A stretch of 64,000 bases of DNA from Blastocatellia bacterium. GTDB taxonomy: Bacteria > Acidobacteriota > Blastocatellia > UBA7656 > JADIYM01. The notes under the pieces are model-generated. The model made no database searches, was not told where the DNA came from, and saw only the letters and a list, made by a program, of their open reading frames with translations. Both the position numbers and the translations under genes were made by a program. Shown piece after piece: positions 55,721 through 64,000 of the stretch; the stretch's first letter is position 1; each line of letters starts with the position of its first letter. Location: assembly GCA_016705245.1 (NCBI GenBank), contig JADIYM010000011.1, positions 62,001-126,000 on the forward strand, read 5' to 3'.

Positions 55721-55864
55721 CCGGACCTGATAAGGACAACGGAGCGAGCAGATCGGTCGGACCAGCGCAGATCTGACCGTCGCCCTGTTCCCCACGTTGC
55801 AAGTTCCTTCAAATTGAATTTGCGGCAATGAAGCGGTTCGACACTCGCTGAAAACTGGACATCC

Positions 55865-57097
55865 ATGGCGAAACAGGTCTATCGCGTCGACACACCGGTG
55901 ATCGGGAAGATTCACGCCTACTTCGAGCGACACGTCGACGAATACCTCGGCCCGGGCGCCTCGGGTGGCGGCGAATCCGAGGTGGGAGCGGGTCCCGACG
56001 CGAATGCGGGCAGTGGCAGTGCACTTGGGGTCCAGCTCGCCCCTGCCATCGCCCGTGCGCCGACGCGTGAGCATGTGGCCGCGCTCGTGAACGCCGTCTT
56101 CTGGGCCAGCCTCGTACAGGTCGAGGGGCGCTCGACGACGCTCTCGCTCGCCTACGTGTCTCCTGACCAGACCGATAGGCCTTTTATTTTCGACGATCCC
56201 ATTGCGCTCCAGCCACACGCGCTCGCCAAGGTCGCTCCGGCTGCCGAGCGGCCCGGAATTCACTTCGGCGCGTGGCCGGGGCCCGACGGCCAGCTCGCCG
56301 TCTGGGGCATGACGCGCCGGCTTCCGCTGCTCTGCTTCGTGCTCGAGGTCGCGTCACCGGGTGTCATCGTCGTCAAGCATCGCCACGGCGGCGCCGGCAG
56401 CAAGTTCGTCAACGCGGCGGTGCTTGCCGGCGACGAAGCGAAGTTCATCGCCGGTCCAGATCCGTCGCCGCTCGGTTGCTCGTCTATGCTCGGCAAGCTC
56501 GTCGGACACCGTGAACGACAGAGCGGTGCCGATTGGCTCGACCCGACTAACGCATTCGTGCGCCTTTCGCTCTCGATGCGGGCGCACCGGCGCGGAGGCA
56601 CCCTGCTCGTCGTTCCGTCGACGTCCGAAGACTGGAGATCGTCGATCGCCGCGCCGATTCTCTATGCTGCGCGTGACGTCTTTACCGACCTTCGAAGGCG
56701 CGCCCGGCGTGCCGAGCTCGATCACGCAACGAAGCGCCACCGGACGTCGCTTGCCCGATCGGTCGACGCCGTTGCCGGCCTCACGGCCGTTGACGGCGCG
56801 ACGATCATCACCGATGCGCTCGACGTCGTCGGATTCGGCGCAAAGATCATCCGAAGGAGTGGGCATCCCGTCGTCGAGTCCGTTCTCGTCTCCGAGCCCG
56901 TCGAAGGGAATCGCGCAACCCGTGAGACGCCATCGGCACTCGGTGGAACGCGCCACCTCTCTGCCGCGCAGTTTGTTCAGGACCAGCGCAACGCCGTCGC
57001 GCTCGTCGCCTCGCAGGATGGACGGTTCACCGTGTTCGAGTGGTCCGAGCGCGGTCAGGTTGTGCACGCGCAGCGGATCGACGCTCTCCTGATGTGA
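55865..57097 (+). CDS. protein with DisA_N (diadenylate cyclase)-like C-terminal domain, DACNV-type sensor candidate
   Basis: 410 residues, no signal peptide or membrane helix. The N-terminal 250 residues are an uncharacterised alpha/beta domain with a GASGGGESEVGAG linker near 30-50. The C-terminus (about 295-395) has AVDGATIITDALDVVGFGAKI (D310-G311-A312) and ALGGTRHLSAAQF (G361-T362-R363-H364), matching the DGA and GTRH motifs of DisA_N diadenylate cyclases. The third catalytic-type residue is Leu (RHL) instead of Arg (RHR), so cyclase activity is doubtful. Such DAC-like folds are also known as sensor domains (DACNx group). The call rests on motif likeness alone; c-di-AMP synthesis or sensing is a hypothesis. 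Confidence 0.6.
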   Translation: MAKQVYRVDTPVIGKIHAYFERHVDEYLGPGASGGGESEVGAGPDANAGSGSALGVQLAPAIARAPTREHVAALVNAVFWASLVQVEGRSTTLSLAYVSPDQTDRPFIFDDPIALQPHALAKVAPAAERPGIHFGAWPGPDGQLAVWGMTRRLPLLCFVLEVASPGVIVVKHRHGGAGSKFVNAAVLAGDEAKFIAGPDPSPLGCSSMLGKLVGHRERQSGADWLDPTNAFVRLSLSMRAHRRGGTLLVVPSTSEDWRSSIAAPILYAARDVFTDLRRRARRAELDHATKRHRTSLARSVDAVAGLTAVDGATIITDALDVVGFGAKIIRRSGHPVVESVLVSEPVEGNRATRETPSALGGTRHLSAAQFVQDQRNAVALVASQDGRFTVFEWSERGQVVHAQRIDALLM

Positions 57098-57444
57098 AGT
57101 TGCTTGGACGTTCACGGACGTGTCACCACGCATCAGTACCGTGCGCGGTAGCGATCCAGCTCAAAGACGAGTCTGCGATTTCAAGCACCGTCCGTGGGAC
57201 GCTCGCTACCGCTCGCGGCTCAGGGAACGGGGACCCGGCGGTGCGATTTGCCTGGTAGTGCACGATGCGGGGCTCCCCGTTTTATGAGCCGCGAGCGGTA
57301 GCGAGCGTCCTGCGGACAGTCGAACGGTTCCGATCACTTTGTCCTTCCGCAACGACGAGTCTGCGATTTCAGGCACCGTCTGTGGGCGCCGAACGAGGTG
57401 CTACACTGGCGTGCGGCTTCCGGGGAATCCGCCGATCGATCCAC
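57098..57444. repeat. intergenic family A element
   Basis: No gene. A short unit CATCAGTACCGTGCGCGGTAG (57131-57151 region) precedes a complete inverted-repeat element: arms 57188-57222 and 57284-57317. Flanking word GACGAGTCTGCGATTTCA occurs at 57167 and again at 57355. It runs to within about 60 bp of the kinase-STAND start. Confidence 0.7.
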
Positions 57445-60400
57445 ATGCTTCGCGGTCTCTGCATCGACGACAAGTACCGGCTCGAGGAACTCCTCGGCGA
57501 AGGTGGTATGGGCTCGGTCTACCGAGCCGTGCAGCTGCGTCTCGATCGCAAGCTTGCCGTCAAGGTACTCCGACACGACGTCGAGTCGTCGCCGGCGGCG
57601 GTCGACCGCCTCAGGCGTGAAGCTCTGGCTGTCTCGCGACTTCGCCACCCAAACATTGTCTCCGTAGTGGATTTCGGTGTCTCGGCTGACATCGGCGCCT
57701 TCATAGTCTTCGAGTATCTCGACGGCCGGTCGCTTGCCTCGGAGCTCGACGAGTCAGGCCGGATGTCGGCCGACGAGGCGATCGAGCTCCTCCTGCCTGT
57801 CTGCCGCGCAATTGGCGCGGCGCACGACGCGGGAGTCGTCCATCGTGACCTCAAACCGGCGAATCTCTTCGTGATCGAGCCGCCCGAGGGCCGCGCATTG
57901 AAGGTTCTCGACTTCGGAATCTCGACGCTTCAGGGCGCGCACGCCGACGACTTGGCGGGTAACGAAGGCGCAGTGGTCGGCACACCACTCTACATGTCGC
58001 CCGAGCAGTGCGACGGTCTCGCGGCCGACTCACGATCCGACGTCTACGCGCTCGGGTGCGTGCTCTACGAGATGCTCACGGGGCGCCCGCCATTCGTTGC
58101 GGAGTCCGTCGCTGGCGTCCTGCAGCGCCAGCGTACCCAGGAGGTGCGTCGACCGTCCTTTCTCGCGTCGGACGTTCCTTCCTGGCTAGACGACGTGCTG
58201 CTGCGGGCGCTTGCCAAGAAACCGGACGACCGCTTTCCGTCGGCTAACGAGCTCGCCGCGGCGCTCGAAACCGCCAATGGGAGCGCGCCGATCCCGTCGG
58301 CGGATCGCGATCTTGCTCGGGCCTCGCTGCCCGTCGAGGCGGTGCCGCGAACGAATCTGCCACCGGAGACGAACGCTTTCGTCGGTCGCGTGCATGAGAT
58401 TGCGCAGATCGCGGAGCAGTTCGAGTTCGCCCGTCTCGTCACGCTTGCTGGCCCGGGCGGCATCGGAAAAACGCGACTTGCCCGCGAAACGGCCCGCTAT
58501 GTTGCCGATCGGTTTCCCGACGGCGTCTGGCTCGTCGAGCTGGCGGGCCTGCACGGACCGGACGTCGTTGCGTCGGCTGTCGCCCAGGTACTCGGCGTCC
58601 GCGAGTCGGCCGGCCGCCACTTGCTCGACTCGCTCGCTGATGCCGTCGCCGATCGTGGGATGTTGATCGTCCTCGACAATTGCGAGCACGTCGTCGAGGC
58701 CTGTGCCGATCTGGCGACGTCGTTGCTGCGAGCGAGCGCCGGCACGAGAGTCCTCGCCACGAGTCGTGAGGTCTTTGGAGTCGATGGCGAGGTCGTCTGG
58801 GCCGTGCCCGGCCTGCCGTGGCCCGAGGGCGCGCCGACGGCCAGTGAGGCGGCCGGCAACGAGGCGGTGCGCCTGTTCGTCGATCGCGCCAGACAGTCGC
58901 GCCGGTCGTTCGAGCTGACCGATGCCAACGCCGCCATGATTGCCGCCCTCTGTCGCGCGCTCGATGGCCTGCCGCTCGCCATCGAGCTCGCGGCCGCCCG
59001 TGTGTCAACGCTTTCGGTCGCCGAACTCGCCGCGCGGATGGGCGACCGGTTCCCGTCTGCTGGACGGCGGCGGTCGCGGTGCGCTGCCGCGCCACCGGAC
59101 GTTGCGCGCGGCGCTCGATTGGAGCTACGAGTTCCTAACGCCCGACGAGCAGACTCTGCTGTCGCGACTTTCGGTCTTCGCCGGCGGATTCACGCTCGAG
59201 GCCGCCGAAGCCGTTGGCGCCGGCCCGCCCGTCGACGAGCTTGCCGTTTTCGACTTACTCCGCCGACTCGTTGACAAGTCGCTGGTCGTCGCCGACGAGG
59301 TCGGCCCGGCCGTGCGTTTTCGACTGCTCGAAACAGTTCGCGTCTACGCCCGCGAGAAGCTCTTCGTGAGCGGTGAGGAGGCGGTGCGGCTACGTCGCCA
59401 CTGCCAGTGGTGCGTCGACCTCGCAGCGCTGGCGCATTCGGAAACAGAGGGACCGCGCCGTGACGAATGGAATCGTAAACTCGAGGCCGACCACGACAAC
59501 CTCCGGGCCGCGCTGCTCCGGGCGATCGAGTCGCGAGATGCCGAGCTCGCGCTTTGCCTGGCCGGCTCGTTGAATCGATTCTGGGCAACCGCTGGATTCC
59601 TGAGCGAAGGTCGACAGTGGATCGAATCCGCTCTTGGCGTTGAAGGCGACGGCCCTCCAGCGCTGCGTGCTTCCGCGCTATTCGGTCTCTCACGCCTCGC
59701 CCTCATCCAGGCCGACCATCGCGTCGCCGTCTCGGCCGCGGACGAGTGCCTTCGCATTCGCAGAGATCTCGGCGATCGCGCAGGCGAAGCAGCTGCGATC
59801 GGGATCAAGGCGCTCGCCGTCGGACGGCTGGGCGACTACGACGAGGCCTACGCGCTTCAGGAACACAGCCTTACGATCAGTCGCGAGCTCGGCCTCTCGC
59901 GTGAGGCGAACGAGGCGGTGTTCTACATGGGGCTGCTGGCCATGTACCGTGGCGACTTCGAGCGGGCCCAATCGCACTTCGAGGAGAGTCTCGTGGCCTA
60001 CCGGGCGAGCGACAACCGGCACAAGGTCGTGGTGCTGCTGCACAACGTCGGCGAGGTCGCCTGGTTCACGGGCCGTACCGAGGCGGCGCGCGAGGCGCTG
60101 GAAGAGTGCCTGCAGCTCGCCGCCGGGTTGGGATTGCGAAGGCTCGTGGCCGATACCCAGCGGAGTCTGGCACGCGCGGTCGGCGACCGAGGCGACGTCG
60201 ACCGGGCATACGAGCTCTTTCGCGAGTCGCTGCGACTGCAGCGCGAGATCGGCAATCGCGAAGGCGTCATCGAGGTCATCGAGGGTAGCGCCTGTGTCGC
60301 CGCCCGGCAGGGACAAGTGCGGAGGGCAGTCGCACTCGCTGCGGCGGCTCGAACCGTGCGCGCCGAAATGGCGATCCCGCCCGACGTCGGGTTTCAGACC

Positions 60401-60532
60401 GAGCTCGACTCCCGAGTCGAAGCCGCGGCGCAATCGATGTCGCCTGGCGAAGCGGAAGCCGCACGCGCAAGTGGTAGCGCAATGACGCTCGACGAGGCGG
60501 CGTCCGCCGCGGTCGATCCGTCGTGGGGGTAA
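57445..60532 (+). CDS. Ser/Thr kinase-STAND-TPR regulator, second paralogue (frameshifted)
   Basis: About 1029 residues. ATG 57445 opens directly into the kinase (YRLEELLGEGGMGSVYRAVQ): lysine K40, HRDLKPAN with D135, LDFG with D156, MSPEQ. No Cys motif precedes it, unlike the paralogue at 7411-10734. The STAND ATPase follows with FVGRVHE, Walker A GPGGIGKT (336-343), IVLDNCEH, TSREV and GLPLAIELAAAR. A surplus C near 59052-59054 (TTCCCG for TTCCG) shifts the frame at about residue 536; the continuation reads RLLDGGGRGALPRHRTLRAA, LDWSYEFL and then a TPR-like helical C-terminus. The next gene is a related STAND protein. Its ligand is unknown. Confidence 0.86.
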
Positions 60533-60608
60533 CGGCCGCGACGCCATTACCCACTCACGACCCGCCCACCGGGTGAGCGACGCCTACAGAACCGCGAAAA
60601 GCAGCGAA

Positions 60609-60825
<217 letters not shown>

Positions 60826-60917
60826 GCCCCCGGCGCTCGGAACCGGCAATCTCCTCGCCACGGCTCTCGGTTCTGAAACGCGGAGTTCTGGAATCCAGAC
60901 TGTGCGAAACTGCAGAC

Positions 60918-63089
60918 GTGGCTGCGCGTCGCGACAGACTTCCCCAACCACTGACGAACTTCGTCGGTCGAGCCCAGGACCTCGCGATCGTCGGCGAGCA
61001 CATTGCCACGAGCCGTGGAGTCACACTGACTGGTCCCGGTGGCGTCGGAAAGTCGCGGCTCGCCGTCGAGGTCGCCCGAAGCCAGCTAGGTGAACGTGAC
61101 GCGGATGCGTGGCTCGTCGATCTCTCGAAAACTGGAAACGTCGCCCGAGCCCTGGCGGCGATGATCGACGTCCGCGAGGAGCCTGGCGTCAATCTGACCG
61201 GATCGCTGGTCGCTGCGCTTCGTCATCGCACAGCATTGCTCGTCTTCGACAACTGCGAGCGATCCGCAGCGGAGTGCGCGGGCGTGATCGAGGCGCTGAT
61301 AGGTGAATGTCGGGATATCGTGATCGTTGCGACGAGCCGGCAGCCACTCGGCTACGCAAGCGAGGTGGTTCACGCCGTCGCTCCACTCGAGATCGGTCCG
61401 AGCGGCGGCGATGCGCCGCGGCTCTTCGTCGACCGCGCGAGGTTTGCGAGCCCCGGTTTTGCCGAGACCCGGGCGAACGCGGAAACGATACGCGCCATCT
61501 GCCGACGCGTAGATGGCCTGCCGCTCGCAATCGAGCTTGCTGCATCGTGCACGAGACTGCTCGCGCCGGAGCAGATTCTGGCGAGACTCGATGACCGATT
61601 CCGGTTGCTGGCAAGTGTCGGCCGGACTGTGGATCCGCGTCACCGAACGCTGCGCGCCACAATCGACTGGAGCTACGACCTTCTCTCACCGAACGAGCAG
61701 ACGCTGCTTCGAAGGGTCTCGGTGTTCGCCGGGGGGTTCACTGCCGCCGCGGTCCGAGCCGCCTGCAGCGGGGACGGGCTCGAGGACGAGCGAATCGCGG
61801 ACCTGCTCGATAGACTCGTCGCCACGTCGCTCGCTTTCGTTGACCTCGACGGCGAGCGCTTCCGTATGCTCGATACCATCCACGAGTACGCCCGCGAGAA
61901 ACTCGCCGCCTCAGGCGAGCTCGAGCACTGGCGAGCCGCGCATCGCGACTGGTTCCTCGCCATGGCTGAGTTGGCGAGCGACGCACTCCTCGGATCCGGT
62001 CAGAGCCTGTGGCTCGAGTCGCTCGACGCCGAGGCCTCCAATCTACACTCGGCCCTTTCGTGGACGCTCGACGAAGCCAGGGACGGCGCGGTGGCGCTAC
62101 GTTTCGTTTCGGCGCTCTATCGATTCTGGGAGCTTCACGGCTACGAATCCGAAGGGCGCCAGTGGATCGAGAGTGCGGTGCTGCTTGCTGACGGACGTGA
62201 GCCGGCCCTCGAGGCAGATGCGCGGTTCGGACTCGCGATCCTGGCGTTCTCGCAGAGCGACTTCGCGACGGCACGCGACGAGGTAATTACATGCCTCGAG
62301 CTGAGGCGGAGGCTCGGTGACAGGGAAGGCATTGCCCGATCCCTGAACCTCTACTCGCTGGCAATGGATTACCTTAATGACTTTGCACTGTCGGTCACAC
62401 TGCAGGAAGAGAGCCTCGCCCTCAGTCGAGAACTCGGACTGACCTCCGCCGTGCACCAGGGGACGTATCATCTGGGCTTGCTGGCATTGCGACAGGGTGA
62501 ACTGGATCGTGCGATGGAGTGCCTTGCGGCGAGCGCGGAGGGCTGGAAGTCGACCGGCAATCGCATTGCGGCCGCCGGCGCGGACATCAACCTCGCCGAG
62601 ACGATGCGGCTTTGTGGTGACCTCGATGGCGCTCGGGAGCTGACGGCGTCAGTGCTCGATGTGGCGCGCCGAACGGGCACGTCCCGGCTCGAAGCCGCCA
62701 GTCTCGTTCAACTCGGACAGGTCGACGTCGATGCGGGCGAAATGGCCGCGGCCATCGAAAGGTTTGTCGAGGCGGCCGAGCTTCACCGCAGGTCCGGAGC
62801 GCGCGAGGGTCTCATCGACATCGTCGAGGGGCTCTTCATACTCGCGGCTCGGTCGGGCAACATTGACCTCGCGGCGCGGCTAGAGGCTGCGGCAACGCGC
62901 GAGCGGCGAGTCCTTCCAGCGCCAAGAGATCCGGCGCGACAACGCGAGCTCGACGCAACACTGGAGTGTCGAGGCGTCGCAGAGAGTCCTGTCTGGACGC
63001 TCGAGCAGGCCCTCGAGGCCGGACTGCGTTGTTTCGGCACCGGGAGCGCCGCTTCGAATCATCTCACGTCGACGAAACCATTCGGCTGA
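60918..63089 (+). CDS. STAND ATPase with TPR-like repeats, third paralogue, possibly 5'-truncated
   Basis: About 723 residues if started at GTG 60918 (VAARRDRLPQPLTNFVGRAQ). STAND ATPase: FVGR, Walker A GPGGVGKS (39-46), LLVFDNCERS, TSRQPL, GLPLAIELAASC, TLRATIDWSYDLLSPNEQTL and LRRVSVFAGGF, then DTIHEYAREKL and TPR-like helices. No kinase domain precedes it, but the poly-G tract 100 bp upstream hides what should be there, so a kinase like those of its two paralogues may have been lost in assembly. The kinase-less form is also a known architecture. A strong terminator follows. Confidence 0.8.
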   Translation: MAARRDRLPQPLTNFVGRAQDLAIVGEHIATSRGVTLTGPGGVGKSRLAVEVARSQLGERDADAWLVDLSKTGNVARALAAMIDVREEPGVNLTGSLVAALRHRTALLVFDNCERSAAECAGVIEALIGECRDIVIVATSRQPLGYASEVVHAVAPLEIGPSGGDAPRLFVDRARFASPGFAETRANAETIRAICRRVDGLPLAIELAASCTRLLAPEQILARLDDRFRLLASVGRTVDPRHRTLRATIDWSYDLLSPNEQTLLRRVSVFAGGFTAAAVRAACSGDGLEDERIADLLDRLVATSLAFVDLDGERFRMLDTIHEYAREKLAASGELEHWRAAHRDWFLAMAELASDALLGSGQSLWLESLDAEASNLHSALSWTLDEARDGAVALRFVSALYRFWELHGYESEGRQWIESAVLLADGREPALEADARFGLAILAFSQSDFATARDEVITCLELRRRLGDREGIARSLNLYSLAMDYLNDFALSVTLQEESLALSRELGLTSAVHQGTYHLGLLALRQGELDRAMECLAASAEGWKSTGNRIAAAGADINLAETMRLCGDLDGARELTASVLDVARRTGTSRLEAASLVQLGQVDVDAGEMAAAIERFVEAAELHRRSGAREGLIDIVEGLFILAARSGNIDLAARLEAAATRERRVLPAPRDPARQRELDATLECRGVAESPVWTLEQALEAGLRCFGTGSAASNHLTSTKPFG

Positions 63090-63093
63090 TATG

Positions 63094-63127
63094 AAAAACC
63101 CGGCGAAGGTCGTTCGCCGGGTTTTTT
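63094..63127. terminator. rho-independent bidirectional terminator
   Basis: AACCCGGCGAA-GGTCG-TTCGCCGGGTT, 11-bp perfect stem (63097-63107 and 63113-63123), with A-run before and T-run after, between the convergent STAND and matrixin genes. Confidence 0.88.
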
Positions 63128-63147
63128 CCGCAGAAGTGCGACTTCTG

Positions 63148-64000
63148 TCAGAACGAGTATGGCTGACTGCGCTCGCCCTGGATGATGACGACGATCGTGT
63201 TGCCCTGGCTCGCCTTGTTCAGGTGCAGCTTTCGGCGGCTGCCCTTGATCGTGTATGCCCCGGTCGACGCATTGAAAGTCGGCGGTTTCGGCGGCACGGT
63301 GAGAATGCCGTTGACCTCGAACTGGGCGCCAGCCTCGAAGTGCTGGCCCGAGACGGTCAACGTCTTCTTTGCTCCACGATAGCTCGCCGCGGCGACCACC
63401 GGTGGCGGGACTTTCACCCGAATCGTCAAGAACTTCCCGTCGACGCGGCCGAGCGAGTCGGTGACACGAACAGAGAACTGGAACGTGCCGGGCAACGTCG
63501 GCGCGCCGGCAAGCAGGCCGAATCCCGACAGCGCGATGCCGGTCGGAAGCGTTCCGCTCGTCAACGTCCACGCAAACGGACTCTCGCCATTCGTGACCGC
63601 AAGCTGCGACGTGTAGGTGAAGCCGACGGTTGCGTCCGCGAGACTCGCGGTCGCGATGACCGGTGGCTCGGTCTCGCCGTCTCCACCGCCATCGTCACCG
63701 CCGCCTCCCGATCCCGGATAGATGAACCGGGCGCCGTTCTTGTCGTCCTCCGTCAACGTAGCGCCGCGGCGATCGTTGTGGATGAACCCGGCCATGTTCG
63801 CACTACTTACCTCGGAGTGACCGAGCCCGATGCAGTGGCCAACTTCGTGAGTGATGACCTCGCGCAGCGCAACCGGATCCTGGAAGTAGTCGCAGTAGCC
63901 GTCCTGAAGAGCGACGTCTGATTCCTTGATCTTGTAAAACGTCGTGCCGTTGACGACGACAGTCTCTCGCGTCGTGTAGTGCCCCCCGCCGATGGCGATG
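63148..64000 (-). CDS. matrixin-type zinc metalloprotease with Ig-like and IPT-like C-terminus, 5' end outside window
   Basis: Runs off the right edge, so the N-terminus is missing. The visible part begins with the end of the catalytic domain: REVITHEVGHCIGLGHSE carries the HExxHxxGxxH zinc site, and a Met follows in SSANMAGFIH as expected for the Met-turn. A TEDDKNGARFIYPG stretch closes the domain as in matrixins. After a Gly/Asp linker come a putative Ig (He_PIG) domain (TYTSQLAVTNGESPFAWTLT, LPTGIALSG) and a TIG-like domain (ASYRGAKKTLTVSGQHFEAG). Likely extracellular. In-frame ATG 63795 is internal, not the start. Confidence 0.88.
   Translation of the reverse strand, partial: IAIGGGHYTTRETVVVNGTTFYKIKESDVALQDGYCDYFQDPVALREVITHEVGHCIGLGHSEVSSANMAGFIHNDRRGATLTEDDKNGARFIYPGSGGGGDDGGGDGETEPPVIATASLADATVGFTYTSQLAVTNGESPFAWTLTSGTLPTGIALSGFGLLAGAPTLPGTFQFSVRVTDSLGRVDGKFLTIRVKVPPPVVAAASYRGAKKTLTVSGQHFEAGAQFEVNGILTVPPKPPTFNASTGAYTIKGSRRKLHLNKASQGNTIVVIIQGERSQPYSF

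Overview
High-GC bacterial DNA. The mix of secreted DUF11/beta-helix, BNR and matrixin proteins, Ser/Thr kinase-STAND-TPR regulators, a TonB receptor, a split nuoAB and several families of palindromic intergenic repeats suggests an Acidobacteriota-like soil or sediment organism. This is inferred from gene style; there is no rRNA or other marker. About ten genes carry one 1-nt indel or one stop that splits an otherwise intact protein, and a run of about 62 G lies near 60.7 kb. The consensus is therefore probably imperfect, and the broken genes are annotated as single CDS spanning both frames.

Layout. 1-15 kb: partial subtilase; Spy/CpxP-like protein divergent from a CpxRA-like two-component pair; BNR-repeat secreted protein; Arg/Asp-rich secreted protein behind a sigma-54-type promoter; kinase-STAND-TPR regulator; secreted protein; zwf; DUF5666 protein; flavin monooxygenase. 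15-27 kb: very large DUF11 surface protein; Old Yellow Enzyme with MarR regulator and matching operators; DUF2459 protein; TonB-dependent receptor. 27-41 kb: a DNA-repair block, sbcD-sbcC, a PolB-type 3'-5' exonuclease, addB, addA.

41-48 kb: a plasmid-style replication and partition module. It holds parA, parB, a long intergenic region with at least 12 direct 17-bp iterons, largely phased at about 21 bp, and a replication initiator whose C-terminus looks like DnaA domain I. Two more iteron-like sites and three TGACA-N3-TGTCA palindromes lie upstream of parA. Because the module sits between addAB and nuoAB, it marks an integrated plasmid, a chromid origin, or a plasmid-type origin serving a main replicon. 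This is the most notable content of the window.

48-64 kb: MFS exporter, nuoA-nuoB-midA (complex I subunits plus a MidA/NDUFAF7-like methyltransferase), pilT, a membrane glycosyltransferase, a secreted Xaa-Pro aminopeptidase, a protein with a DisA_N-like C-terminus, a second kinase-STAND-TPR gene, a third STAND-TPR gene after the poly-G tract, and a partial matrixin metalloprotease. No tRNA, rRNA, CRISPR array or insertion sequence was recognised.
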